Positions 11,224 through 22,417 of a stretch of 64,000 bases of DNA are shown piece after piece. The notes under the pieces are model-generated. The model saw only the letters and a program-made list of their open reading frames with translations, was not told where the DNA came from and ran no database searches. Source of the DNA: Okapia johnstoni (taxonomy: Eukaryota > Chordata > Mammalia > Artiodactyla > Giraffidae); assembly GCA_024291935.2 (NCBI GenBank), contig CM044311.1, positions 23,688,001 to 23,752,000 on the forward strand. Direction: 5' to 3'. The number at the start of each line of letters is the position of its first letter. Positions within the stretch are counted from its first letter, which is position 1. The translations under genes were made by a program, and so were the position numbers.

Positions 11224-12558
11224 CAATCTCAAAGAAAGGCAATGCCGAAAGAATGCTCAAGCTATTGCACAACTGCACACTTCTCACATGCTAGCAAAGC
11301 AAGGCTCAAAATTCTCCAAGCATGCCCAAGCCAGGCTACAAGAGTATGTGAACTGTGAAGTTCCAGATGTCCAAACTGGATTTAGAAAAGGAAGAAGAAC
11401 CAGAGATCAAATTGTCAATATCCAATGGATCACTGAAAAAACCAGAGAGTTCCAAAAAAAATATCTATTTCTGTTTTACTGACTATGTCAAAGCCTTTGA
11501 CAGTGTGTATCACAACAAACTGCAAAGTTCTTCAGAGATGGGAATACCAGACCACCTTACCTGCCTCCTGAGAAATCTGTATGCAGCTCAAGAAGCAAGA
11601 GTCAGAACCGGACCTGGAACAACAGATTGGTTCCAGATTGGGAAAGGAGTATGTCACAGCTGTATATTGTCACCCTGTTTACTTAACTGATATGCAGAGT
11701 ACATCATGCTAAATGTAGGACTGGTTGAAGCACACGCTGAAATCAAGATTGTTAGAAGAAATATCAATGATCTCAGATATGCATATGACACCACCCTTAT
11801 GGCAGAAATTGAAGAGGAACTAAAGAGCTTCTTGATGAAAGTGAAAGAGAAGAGTGAAAATGTTGGCTTAAAACTCAACATTCAAAAAACTAAGATCATG
11901 GCATCCAATCCCATCACTTCATGGCAAATAGATGAAGAAACAATGGAAACAGTGACAGATTATTTTCTTAGGCTCCAAAATCACTACAAATGGTAATTGC
12001 AGCCATGAAATTAAAAGACACTTGCTCCTTGGAAGAAAAGCTATGAACAACCTAGACAGCAAGTTAAAAAGCAGAAATACTACTTTGCCAAAAAGGTCTA
12101 TCTAGTAAAAGCTATGGTTTTTCCAGTAACCATGTATGGATGTGAGAGTTGGACTATAAAGAAACCTGAGCACCAAATAATTGATGCTTTTGAACTGTGA
12201 TGTTGGAGAAGACTCTTGAGAGTCCCTTAGACTGCAAGGAGATCCAACCAGTCAATCCTAAAGGAAATCAGTTCTGAAGATTCACTGGAAGGACTGATGC
12301 TGAGACTGAAACTCCAATACTCTGGCCACATGGTGTGAAGAACTGACTCATTGGCAAAGACCCTGATGCTGGGAAAGATTGAAGGTGGGAGGAAAAGGGG
12401 AAGACAGAGGATGAGATGGTTGGGTGGCATCACCAACTTGATGGACATGAATTTGAGTAAACTCCAGGAGTTGGTGATGGACAGGGAGGCCTGGCTTGGT
12501 GCAGTCCATGGGGTCCCAAAGAGTTGGATATGAGTAAGTGACTGAACTGAACTGAACT
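11224..12558 (+). mobile_element. BovB LINE 3' half (RT to 3' end)
   Basis: A 1.33-kb 5'-truncated BovB starts in the RT N-terminal region and runs to the (TGAAC)n end. A short duplication-like insertion is visible near 11318-11333, and the RT is split over at least three frames. It is moderately diverged from the cleaner BovB copies in this window. Confidence 0.92.
11355..11996 (+). pseudogene. BovB reverse transcriptase remnant, active site lost
   Basis: Open blocks at 11355-11690 and 11706-11996 carry the RT finger/palm sequence: FRKG-type motif, TDYVKAFDS (motif A) and GVCHSCILSP (normally QGC). Motif C, normally YADD, reads YAYD, with the first catalytic aspartate codon changed to tat at 11784-11786. 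A stop follows 'CLLN' at about 11690. With the missing endonuclease this copy cannot be autonomous. Confidence 0.85.
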
Positions 12559-12569
12559 CATTTTTACCA

Positions 12570-13171
12570 CTGCGTTTAATTTGCTGCTATTCTCATTTAG
12601 TATACTTTTAGTTCATGATATTTTATGTTTCTTTTCCAGGAATATGATTTGGATTTTTCTTTCATGTCTTCTAATTTTTTATCACCAAGTTTGTGCTCTT
12701 TTTTCTACCTACAGAAACCTTTGTATTATATCTACAGCTGCTGGTTTAACACTCTTCTCTCCTAACGGGATCTGCAAATCTCTGGATTTCCTCTCTATTC
12801 AGCTTCCTCTTGAGTCCACTACCTTCTCTCATTTGTTTTGTCCAGAGTTTCTTGTCTCTTTGATCTAGAGACTCTAGATGTGTGATTGCTGACCTCTCAA
12901 CTCAGCATGAATTCTGGCCTCTAAGTCCTCCCTCCTTTTGCTAACACCTGGACATTCTTTCCAGGAAGTAAATTGGGATATTCATTGGGCTTGTCTTGCT
13001 TTGTCCTCTTATCTCAAAGATTACTGACCTGCACTGCTTATTGTTCAACGTTGAAAAATCTTTGTTTCAAATATGTTGCCTGGTTTCCTATTTGTTCAAG
13101 TCGGAAGGTTAAAACAGTCCAGGCATCAAGTTTTGAAATTCACCCTAGTCTAACAATATTTTTATATATAA
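12570..13171 (-). mobile_element. Possible ancient L1/HAL1 3' UTR remnant
   Basis: The order 'cctgcactgcttattgttca', 'ttgtttcaaatatgttgcct' and 'ggtttcctatttgttcaag' resembles the antisense 3' UTR of old L1/HAL1 elements. The left half is weaker. The open frames at 12581-12868 and 12973-13221 lie here and show no domain. Confidence 0.4.
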
Positions 13172-14371
13172 TTGCTCTCCAATTCTCAGGGCTGTGGGAA
13201 ATCCCAATAAACAATTTCTAAAACTTTAAATTGTTGGATATACTGTTTTTAAAAAATCCATATATTCTTTCATTATGCTGGGTATATACTGCTTGAAAAA
13301 AGTTTGTATTTTCTTCCATGATGCATGGCTAATAATATAATAATAATAATAGTGACAGTGAAATTAAATGCACCTCAGCCAAGTTTTTGATAATATTATC
13401 TACGGACTAAAAATGAGAGTTGAATTGCTGTGAATATAGCCATAAACCTAGTGTCATTTCACTTAGCTTTTTGGATTATTGTCTTTGTTCCATCCAAAAT
13501 CTTTTGAAAAGGAAGTGAAAATCCAATACTTAAATATGACATGGATTTTTCTTTTGCATACATCCACAAAACAGTCTCACTGTTACTGTATTAAAGTTCA
13601 GCTATTCTAGAGTTAATAGTAATTCTTAGGATGAATTTATTCTTGATTATATTCACTTTCTTTCTTCATTTCATTGCCAAGGATTAGGTAAAGTTGGCAT
13701 GTGCAGGCTACAAAAGAAAAAAATATCTTATATTCTGATGTCCACTTAAATTAAACAAGTTGAAAACTTTAACTTATTTGAGAAAATTTAATACTCTTTT
13801 ATCTTCAGCAGTTAGTGTAAAATGGATTGTGGAAAATAGTTTTACAACATTCAGTTTAATGAACAGAAAACATTCTCTTACAATTTTCATCCTTTCAAAC
13901 ATTTCATCATCACCCCATGATGCAGAGAGCAGTTGTTTATATAGAAGGCAAATCTCCTATGGCATAATTGTTTTAAAGTCTCAAGACTTCATGGCGATCT
14001 TAATAAATGCAACTATTCTCATTTAAAATTTCATATTATATATTAAAATATATGTGCTTCTCAAGTCTTGAAAATTATAACTGCTATAGGAAGTAAGGAT
14101 TAAAAGAATAGTGAGCCATGGTTCAGTGAATGCAAAATATCAGCAGAGGGCATAAATATGACCATAGTGTTATTCAACTAAGGCCAGCAACATTTTTTAA
14201 CCTCTACATAAATTAAATTTATATTTCTTTTTATATAAGTTTACTAATACAGTTATTCTATAAAATTATTATGTGTGGTCAGATTAGGCAGTATTTAGTA
14301 ATGAAAAATATGGGTAGCAAATAAGTCCTTATTTACATGTATATGTATGTGGGAAATATGACTTTTTAACA
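13172..14371. other. Unique AT-rich DNA
   Basis: No gene or dispersed repeat recognised. A short (TAA)n run lies at 13331-13352. The open frame at 13760-14026 has no recognisable feature. Confidence 0.5.
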
Positions 14372-14575
14372 TTTTTATTGGAATACAGTTGACTTACAAT
14401 GTTGCATCAGTTTCAGGTATACAACAAAGTGAACCTGTTATACAGATATGTATATCCAATCTTTTTTAGATTATTTTCCCATGTAGGACATTATAGAGTA
14501 TTGACTAGAGTTCTCTGTGCTATACAATAGGTCCTCATTAGTTATCTATTTTATATGTTACTATATATATGATAA
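14372..14575 (-). mobile_element. L1 3' UTR fragment
   Basis: 'tttattggaatacagttgac', 'cagtttcaggtatacaacaa' and 'ctgtgctatacaataggtcc' give the antisense cetartiodactyl L1 3' UTR. It is the same part of L1 as at 3719 and 43396. Confidence 0.8.
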
Positions 14576-15167
14576 ATACAGCTTTTCTCTCTCTGAATAT
14601 TATTTACTACATAAAAGGACCTAATTTTTGATACTTAAATGCATGCATATTATCTTGATGAAAATATTATAAAAATGTTTTGATACATTAATATATTTAT
14701 TTTTTAAGATTAAAATATATTTTTTTAATTTTAATATTGAGACAAAATGTATACAGAAGTGAGAGCCATTTTGTAGGGGTGAGATTGTTATATTTGAAAG
14801 TGTAGCCAAAAGAGGAAAGATAAATAACAAAAATAAGTGCAATGGTACACTTCCTAACACTACATCAGTAAATCACAGCTAACGACTTATTTACCAAAAT
14901 TTTGTTTTAACTAGTATGTTAGTTATTCCTGCAAACTCAGGAGCTGGTCATTTTAAGTAGTCTCTATTCAATCTAAATATAAAATGGCATGGATTGCCAA
15001 GAAGAAATTCAATCCCACCAAGCATTTCTGATTTTTATGAGCTTCGCTAAAATGTCTGAAGGCAAAGGGATTACTCAGAACCAAAGCACATTGATAAATC
15101 CATGTGAATCTTTCTGTTCTGTGAAGTTTCTTGGCCAAATTGAATCTGACGGTCACTTCCCAAATGG
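14576..15167. other. Unique AT-rich DNA
   Basis: No feature recognised. Overlapping short frames on both strands near 14968-15201 have no motif. Confidence 0.5.
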
Positions 15168-15282
15168 GCTAAACTGTGGCCCCCAAAAACCTACATGTTG
15201 AAGATGAATTTCCAGTTCCTCAGAATGTGACTTCATATGGAGAAAGGGTTTTAAAAGGGGCAGTTAAGGTTAAATGAGATCA

Positions 15283-15494
15283 TTTGTTGTTGGTTAGTTG
15301 CTAAGTTGTATCCAACTCTTTTGCAATGCCCTGGTCTGTATTCTACCAGTCTCCTCTGTCCATGGGATTTCCCAGGCAAGGATACTGGAGTGAGTTGCCA
15401 TTTCCTTCTCCAGGGGAGATCTTCCTGACACAGGGATCTAATCCACATCGTCTGACAGCTGTATTCTTTACCACTGAGCCACTTGGGAAGTCCA
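15283..15494 (-). mobile_element. Bov-tA SINE inside MLT1
   Basis: Antisense Bov-tA: tail 'gttgctaagttgtatccaac' on the left, head 'gccacttgggaagtcc' on the right. It splits the first and second MLT1 blocks. Confidence 0.88.
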
Positions 15495-15674
15495 AAATGA
15501 AAATCCCAATTCAGTATGAGTGGTGTCAACTGGTATCTTTATATCTGGAAAGTAGGTCAGGTACAGACAAAATAAAAACAGTGTGAAGACACAGAGAAAA
15601 ACTACAAGTCAAGGTGGTGGCGGCTGCGACGGTCCACGCAGAAGTGTGGAGGCTGCGATGATCCGCACAGAATC

Positions 15675-15980
15675 ATGGCCGAGAGGAGCTACCCCATGGC
15701 CGAGGCCAGGGGCAGCGGCCGAGAGAAGCTACACTGGGCTGGAGTCCAGGGGCAGTGCCTGAGAGGAGCTACCCCACGCCTGAGGCTGGGGGCGTCAGCG
15801 GAGAGGAGTCACCCAGGTCCAAGGAGCGGCAGCTGCGTGCGCACAGGAGGGCCGAGAGGAGTCACTCCACATTCAAAGTCAGGAGGGGTCATCGGGAGTA
15901 GCTACCCCCTGTCCAAGGTAAGGAGCAACGGCTGCACTTTGCTGGAACAGCCATGAAGAGATACCTCACGTCCAAGGTAA
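15675..15980 (+). repeat. Degenerate tandem repeats in BovB 5' UTR
   Basis: Units of roughly 40-60 bases beginning 'gagaggagctacccc' or 'gagaggagtcac' recur near 15676, 15721, 15758, 15799, 15855 and 15896, separated by G/C-rich 'aggccaggggcagcggcc'-like text. This is a local GC-rich island in AT-rich DNA. In LINEs this region usually holds the internal promoter, but that role here is inference. Confidence 0.7.
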
Positions 15981-16112
15981 GAGAAACCTAAGTAAGATGG
16001 TAGGTGTTGCGAGGGGGCATCAGAGGGCAGACATACTGAAACTATAATTACAGAAAACTAGCTAATCTGATCACATGGACCACAGCCTTGTCTACCTCAG
16101 TGAAACTAAGCC

Positions 16113-17105
16113 ATGCCGTGTGGGGCCACCCAAGACGGATGGGTCATGGTGGAGAGGTCTGACAGAATGTGGTCCACCAGAGAAGGGCATGGCAAACCAC
16201 TTCAATATTCTTGCCTTGAGAACCCCATGAACAGTGTGAAAAGGCGAAAAGATAGGACACTGAAAGGTGAACTCCACAGGTCGGTAGGTGCCCAATATGC
16301 TACTAGAGATCAGTGGAGAAATAACTCCAGAAAGAATGAAGGGATGGAGCCAAAGCAAAAACAATACCCAGCTGTGGATGTGACTGTGGATAGAAGCAAA
16401 GTCCAATGCTGTAAAGAGCAATATTGCATAGGAACCTGGAATGTTAGGTCCATGAATCAAGGCAAATTGGAAGTGGTCAAACAGGAGATGGCAAGAGGGA
16501 ATGTCAACATTTTAGGAATCAGCGAACTAAGATGGACTGGAATGGGTGAATTTAACTCAGATGACCATTATATCTACTATTGTGGGCAGGAATCCCTTAG
16601 AAGAAATGGAGTAGCCATCATGGTCAACAAAAGAGTCCGAAATCCTGTACTTGGATGCAATCTCAAAAATGCCAGAATGATCTCTGTTCGTTTCCAAGGC
16701 AAACCATTCATTATCACGGTAATCCAAGTCTATGCCCCTACCAGTAACGCTGAAGAAGCTGAAGTTGAACGGTTCTATGAAGACCTACAAGACCTTTTAG
16801 AACAAACACCCAAAAAAGATGTCCTTTTCATTATAGGGGACTGGAATGCAAAAGTAGGAAGTCAGAAAACACCTGGCGTAACAGGTAAATTTGGCCTTGG
16901 AGTACAGAATGAAGCAGGGCAAAGGCTAATAGAGTTTTGCCAAGAGAACGCACTGGTCATAGCAAACACCCTCTTCCAGAAACACAAGAGAAGACTCTAC
17001 ACATGGACATCACCAGATGGTCAACACCGAAATCAGACTGATTATATTATTTGCAGCCAAAGATGGAGAAGCTCTATACAGTCAGCAAAAATAAGACGGG
17101 GATGA
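16113..17105 (+). pseudogene. BovB APE-type endonuclease ORF, C-terminally truncated
   Basis: This is an open frame of 330 residues, the longest in the window. Residues about 104-320 form an apurinic/apyrimidinic-like endonuclease domain, which in RTE LINEs nicks target DNA to start target-primed reverse transcription. Visible catalytic blocks are GTWNVRS (N110), SELRWTG (E138), GDWNAKVG (D243, N245) and NQTDYI (D310). The last conserved block, SDH with the catalytic histidine, is missing. The internal deletion replaces it with KIRRG and a stop. The first ~100 residues are the poorly conserved leader, and the ATG is the first in frame, so the true start is uncertain. The frame is otherwise uninterrupted, which suggests a fairly young insertion. 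The protein should be inactive. Confidence 0.9.
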
Positions 17106-17405
17106 GATGGTTGGATGGCATCACTGACTCGATGTACATGGGTTTGGGTAAACTCCAGGAGTTGGTGATGGACAGGGAGGCCTGGTGTGCTGCGATTCAT
17201 GGGGTCACAAACAGTTGGACACAACTGAGCGACTGAACTGAACTGAATAGCCAAAGAAAGATGCCTCAGAAGGAATCAGCACTGCCAACATCTTGATGTT
17301 GGCCTTCTAGCCTCCAGAATTGTGAGGGGATAAACCATAGAAATTTATGACATACAGGCTGTAGTACTTTTTTTTTTTTTCCTATGGCAGTCCTAGCAAA
17401 ATAAG

Positions 17406-18927
17406 CAGCCCCATTCAGTGCCAACTACTTCTTTTCCCTTAAATATCATGAGCACATGACCCAAAATATTAGAATACTATCTATCTTAGAGATCTATATC
17501 ATACTACAGTTTTCAATATTTCTATCATATCAGTTTAGAAATAGAGCTGGCAGAAACTGATTGAAAATGATAATAAAATCTGTTTCATTGGTCTTCTTGA
17601 CTCTGCAAGTCTGTATATCACTAACTTCTAAAAAGTATAATTTATTTTTGTTTTTTATTTTCATGTTGAGGCACGATAGAAAATTTAATAGGAAATATTT
17701 CCATGTTTTTTTTTAACTTATAAGAAAAAAATGTGTTGAAATTTCTCATACAGTTTTAAAATGAACTACAGCCCATGGGGTCACAAGTGTTGGCTACAAC
17801 TTAGTTACTAAACCACCACCACATCTGCTGAAAGCCATCATTTACTAATATCAAGTACTAAACTTTGCATACTGTAAAACAATAACACTTCTCCTTAATT
17901 ATATACATCTTGTATACAGTGAAAAATTTTACAACTTAGGACTATTTTCCAATAATTACATAGAAATACTACTGCATTTTTAAAGACTAGTAAATCAAAT
18001 CCTGTTATATTCTGTTTTGTTTACTATTTATGAGCAAATATGAATATAAAATAATGCAAAGATTTTAATAATGAAAGTGATTTGATATGAGAGCCAAATG
18101 AGAGCTTAGTTGTTCCTCAGTGATATATATTCACACAGATTTCAGATCATAATTTTTTAATGCTTTCAACCAGGTTTCTGTTGTATGATTTATTTTGGAG
18201 ATTTCAATCAATCCTTCTGCTTCTAGTTTCAGTATTATGAGACTTAACATATATGCTTATGTGAATGCTTATCAACACTACACATAGACACACACACACA
18301 TTGGCACACACAGTATTTCAAGGCTTGCAGCTCAAATAACTTAAGATATGAATTTAAACCACTTATATTGCTTACACATATAAATCTTGTAAACTCAAGG
18401 CTTCTCAAGCATCGACTTCTGGGGTCATACTACGTGAGAATATTAGTCACGGAGAGATGAGTGGTTGTACCTGAGAAGTAAACTAAATAATCCCTCAGAT
18501 AAATACTTATTGGCATTAAACTTGTGGAATTAGGATCAGACACAGAAGAAATGTATTTTCTATTAAAATTATGATCTGTAAAAAAAGACTATTAAATTCT
18601 TACCTCCTCTACTGATATTTTCCTTGAATGTCTCTCTGAAATAAAAAAAAAAAAAAAGAGAGAGAGCATGACTTCATGTTTCCAAAGGGAGGGTGCATAT
18701 TTCCTTCTCTTTGTTAACTTCCTATCTTTGAAAAGGCTACGTTTCTTTATGAAATCAAAGTGTCTAGTTCCTAACTCCTGGCATAACATTACTTATTCAA
18801 CATTCTCACCTAACCGAAATTCAAGTCTTTCTAAACTACCTTCAGGTGCTCTATAACCACTGAATCAGGGCACAGCATTACCTTCTAGGAAATACACAGT
18901 GTGTTTTTGTTTGTTTGTTTATCTTTA
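17406..18927. other. Mostly unique AT-rich DNA
   Basis: Apart from a 61-base Bov-A tail at 17763-17823 and a short CA run near 18288-18300, I recognise nothing. The purine run at 18641-18666 and the overlapping frames at 18592-18856 are not gene-like. Confidence 0.5.
17763..17823 (+). mobile_element. Bov-A/BovB tail remnant
   Basis: 'actacagcccatggggtcac' and 'acttagttactaaaccacca' match only the last ~60 bases of the shared BovB/Bov-A 3' end. Confidence 0.7.
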
Positions 18928-19200
18928 CTGCTGCTGCTGCTGCTAAGTCGCGTCAGTCGTGTCCGACTCTGTGCGACCCCATAGATGGCAGCCCACCAGG
19001 CTCCTCCGTCCCTGGGATTCTCCAGGCAAGAATACTAGAGTGGGTTGCCATTTCCTCCTCCAGTGCATGAAAGTGAAAAGTGAAAGTGAAGTCGCTCAGT
19101 CGTGTCCGACTCGTCGCGACCTCATGGGCTGCAGCCTACCAGGCTCCTCCGTCCATGGGGTTTCCCAGGCAAGAGTATGGAGTGGGGTGCCATTGCCTTC
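18928..19200 (-). mobile_element. BOV-A2 SINE with (CTG)5 tail
   Basis: Two Bov-A monomers lie in tandem (about 18945-19060 and 19080-19200), joined by the 'gaaagtgaaaagtgaaagtg' linker. The 3' tail is (CTG)5 on the plus strand. It lacks a tRNA head, which distinguishes it from Bov-tA. The overlapping frames at 18959-19464 are SINE translations. Confidence 0.92.
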
Positions 19201-19297
19201 TTTCCTGCACTGTTTCATTTTTTTTTTCCTTTTCTTTTCATGCCACTTGGCATAGGGTGCTGCACATGTGGTGACTTATTCTCTGTGATGTCTAATA

Positions 19298-19482
19298 GGA
19301 AACTGCCTGCAGTGCAGGAGACCCGGGTTCAATCCCTGGGTGGGGAAGATCCCCTGGAGAAGAAAATGGCAACCTCCTCCAGTATTCTTGCCTGGAGAAT
19401 CTCACAGACAGAGGAACCTGCCAGGCTACAGACCATGGAGTCCCAAGAGTCGGACATGACTTAGAGGCTAAACCTTTACCTT
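19298..19482 (+). mobile_element. Bov-tA SINE, 5' truncated
   Basis: Starts inside the tRNA-like head at 'actgcctgcagtgcaggaga' and runs to the tail 'agtcggacatgacttagagg' and 'ctaaacctttaccttta'. Confidence 0.88.
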
Positions 19483-19510
19483 TACCTATGTCCACATACA
19501 AAATTTAGAC

Positions 19511-20357
19511 GCAGAGTACATCATGCAAAGTGCCAGACTGGATGAAGCCCAAGCTGGAATATCAATGAATGCAGATATGTATATTATAGCACCCTTATGG
19601 CAGAAAACAAAGAGGAACTAAAGAGCCTCTTGATGACAGTGAAAAAGGAGAGAGAAATAGTTGTCTTAAAACTCAACATTCAGAAAACTAAGATCATGGC
19701 ATATGGTCCCATCACTTCACGGCAAATAGATGGTGAAACAATGGAAACAGTGACACTCTTTATTTTGGGGGGCTCCAAAATCACTGCAGATGGTGGCTGC
19801 AGCCATGAAATTAAAAGACACTTGCTCTTTGAAAGAAAAGTTATGACCAACCTAGATAGCATATTGAAAAGCAGAGACATTACTTTGCTGACAAAGGTCC
19901 GTCTAGTCAAAGCTATGGTTTTTCCTGTAGTCATGTATGAATGTGAGAGATGGACTATAAAAAAAGCTGAGTGCCAAAGAGCTGATGCTTTTGATTTGTG
20001 GTGTTGGAAAAGACTCTTGAGAGTCCCTTGGACTACAAGGAGATCAAACCAGTTAACCCTAAAGGAAATCAGCTCTGAACATTTATTGGAAGGACTGATA
20101 CTGAAGCTGAAACTACAATGTTTTGGCCATCTGATGCAAAGAAGAGACTCATTGGAAAAGACCCTGATGCTGGGAAAGATTGAAGGTGGGAGGAGAAGGA
20201 GATGACAAAGGATGAGATGGTTGGATGGCATCACCGACTCAAAAGACATGAATCTGAGTAAACTCCCAGCATTGGTGATGCACAGGAAGGCCTGGCTTGC
20301 TACAGTCCATGGGGTCACAAAGAGTTGGACACGACTGAGCGACTGAACTGAACTGAA
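19511..20357 (+). mobile_element. BovB 3' fragment
   Basis: Begins at the RT palm ('gcagagtacatcatgcaaag') and runs to the 'gactgaactgaactgaac' end. It includes a small deletion just before motif C. The 212-residue minus-strand frame at 19680-20318 is antisense to it. Confidence 0.9.
19573..20205 (+). pseudogene. BovB RT C-terminal remnant
   Basis: An open frame of about 200 residues from 19597 covers post-palm, thumb and C-terminal BovB sequence ([59 protein letters not shown]). Upstream in the same frame, motif C reads YVYY at 19576-19587 in place of YADD, so both catalytic aspartates are gone. No start, finger domain or endonuclease remains. Confidence 0.85.
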
Positions 20358-20552
20358 CAGAACATATAAATATACTTCTATGAGAGATGCTCCTGAAAGG
20401 TGTTACCTTACTGAACTTACCTTAATGAACATTATTTACAGGGAGAAAGACATTTTACTCTGGGGTTTGGAAACCTCTGATTTGATTAGAAAGGTGACAT
20501 GATTCATAACTTCACTGGCCTACAACACGTCAACTTTTAGGATCATCTACTC

Positions 20553-20830
20553 TTTTGGAAGGATTGATGTTGAAGCTGAAGCTCCAATACTCTGGGCATC
20601 TGATGCGAAGAACTGACTCACTGGAAAATACCCTGATTCTGGGAAAGATTGAGGGCAGTAGGAGAAGGGGACGACACAGGGTGAGAGAGTTGGTTGGCAA
20701 CACCGAATCGTGGACATGAGTTTGAGCAAGCCCCTGGGAGCTGGTGATGGACAGGGAAGCCTGGCGTGCTGCAGTCCATGAGGTCGCAAGAATCGGACAT
20801 GACTGAGCAACTAACCTGAACTGAACTGAC
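20553..20830 (+). mobile_element. BovB 3' end
   Basis: From 'ttggaaggattgatgttgaa' to 'ctgaactgaactg'. It is only 195 bases downstream of the preceding BovB end, but it repeats the same 3' part, so it is a separate insertion. Confidence 0.88.
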
Positions 20831-22099
20831 CGTTTTGTAATAATAATACCGAATGGCTTTTTAAGGCCATATCCTTCTTGGCATCGTTTTTCATCCATTA
20901 AACACTGAACTTATTGGTATTGTACATGCTGCAACGTGAAGGGGAGTGGGGCAATGCAACAGATGAAACTTCTTTGTTCAAATTAATATACACTAATGCT
21001 AGAACTGACACAAGAAATAGGCTAAAAAATACATTTTTTTCCTTCCTTCACTAAAGAGGCTCCTGAGTATCTCAAAAGTCTTAAAACAATTTCTCTCCTT
21101 TCTTCAGAAGGAGGGTAAAAAATCCATATCAATACTGCTGCTAAATCGATAATTGTGGAATGAAATGACTGTAAATTCACACTCTGTTTATGACTTAAGT
21201 ATAGGAAACCTTATTTGATCGTTCAAAATTTTTTAAACATCTGTTTTCTTAGAAGTGTAACTGATACTTTTGCTACAATCCAAATTGTAATTAGAAATTT
21301 CCTGCCAGAAGTCTCCCAACAGGTCTTTACACCAGGCTTGACATAAGTAATAACAGAGGAAATGAACAGTATCATAAATCTAGTTAGTGACATTTCCTGT
21401 GGGATAATAGAGAAATCACAGTTCCATTCAGATATTTTTTAAATATTAGGGCTGAAGGGGACATGTCAAAATCAGCAAGTAATTATCAGTAATACCTCCG
21501 AGGTTTCTAACGTTGCTGACAGCTCAAAACTGAAAAAATCAAGAGCTGTATATAAAATAAGATACATATGTAGCTGAGGAAGGCTGTAACTGTGAAGCAG
21601 CCTTCTCACCTGACTACAACACAGTAATGCTCTGGGAAGCCAGGGAGGGAATCAAGGATACTTGGAAAGCAAAAGATAAGGAAATTCAATTTTCCAGTTA
21701 AGTAGACGAGAAGAAATGAGAGGCACACTGCTATTTGGATTAGAGTGCTATACACATTTTTCCTATTCTTCTTAGAATGATATGGGGTCTACACACTCTA
21801 GTGGGAGTCCTCTCCCAGGGCTGTCATTAGCTAGTTATGTTTCTGTGATCACATCATCTTTGGAGAAGTTGACTTTATCTTCCATAAAGTAAGTAAGAGA
21901 TTGGCAGTCAGCAATCTTCTTGTTATCTTCCACCACGAATATCTAGGCATGCATGATGGTCAGAAATATGTAAATGGTGCTGCTTAAAATGAAAGGGAGG
22001 GACAGAAAAATACATGGCCTACTCTCAAAGACATACAAATTTTATTCTTCTTGTTTTTGCCTATTATGAGACCATTTTGCATCATCCAGGAGGTGAGAT
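20831..22099. other. Unique DNA
   Basis: No gene or dispersed repeat recognised in about 1.3 kb. Confidence 0.5.
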
Positions 22100-22228
22100 A
22101 TCTCATTTATTCATTCATCTACTTATATTTACTGCATGCTTACTACCTACCAGACAGAACCTGGGCATGAGGACATGGTAGGAAACAAATCAAAGTCCCT
22201 GCCTTCATGGAACTCAGGTGAACTCTTT
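22100..22228 (-). mobile_element. L2 LINE 3' end, antisense
   Basis: 'tcatttattcattcatctac' followed by 'ctgcatgcttactacctacc' and 'caaagtccctgccttcatgg' matches the antisense L2 terminus in order. Confidence 0.65.
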
Positions 22229-22417
22229 AGGTTCTCTTTCAGCTTGTGTTGTCTGAATGGACTAACGGACTTAGTTAACCGTAGAGGATGGGGACGTCAG
22301 AGATCTATTTTTTCTTCATTAAAACAAGAAAAAGCTCAGCTGAAATTTGCCTCTCGCCATTCCTTATTCTCCTTCTTCCTGTCCTATTCTTAGGATGCCA
22401 GTGAAATGTGACCCCTG

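Larger units (their letters stand above)
15615..17247 (+). mobile_element. BovB with intact 5' end and large internal deletion
   Basis: This is the only copy in the window that retains BovB 5' sequence. It has a GC-rich 5' UTR (about 15615-16100) and an endonuclease ORF to about 17097. A join near 17096-17104 leads straight to the last 145 bases of the BovB 3' end. All of the linker and RT is absent, so 1.6 kb stands for a roughly 3-kb element. Flanks 'agtcaagg' (15607-15614) and 'agccaaag' (17249-17256) are a possible target duplication with two mismatches. Confidence 0.9.
15168..17405 (+). mobile_element. MLT1 (ERVL-MaLR) LTR, split twice
   Basis: Three blocks reassemble one MLT1-type LTR in order. 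They are 15168-15282 ('ccccaaaaacctacatgttg', 'cagaatgtgacttcatatgg'), 15495-15614 ('gtgtgaagacacagagaaaa') and 17248-17405 ('gatgttggccttctagcctc', 'ctatggcagtcctagcaaaa'). The gaps hold a Bov-tA and a BovB. It is a solo LTR with no internal retroviral genes. Confidence 0.8.

Noticed and set aside
15675..15956. A 93-residue Arg/Gly/Ser-rich frame
   Set aside because: It is a by-chance open frame through the GC-rich BovB 5' UTR repeats, upstream of and out of context with the endonuclease ORF.
19680..20318. A 212-residue minus-strand open frame
   Set aside because: It is antisense to a BovB C-terminal region. The same antisense frame recurs over other BovB copies (for example 29929-30219 and 49777-50145), as expected for a shadow of the sense coding pattern.
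20520..20830. Continuation of the preceding BovB
   Set aside because: It repeats 3' sequence already present at 20090-20357, so it is a separate insertion.
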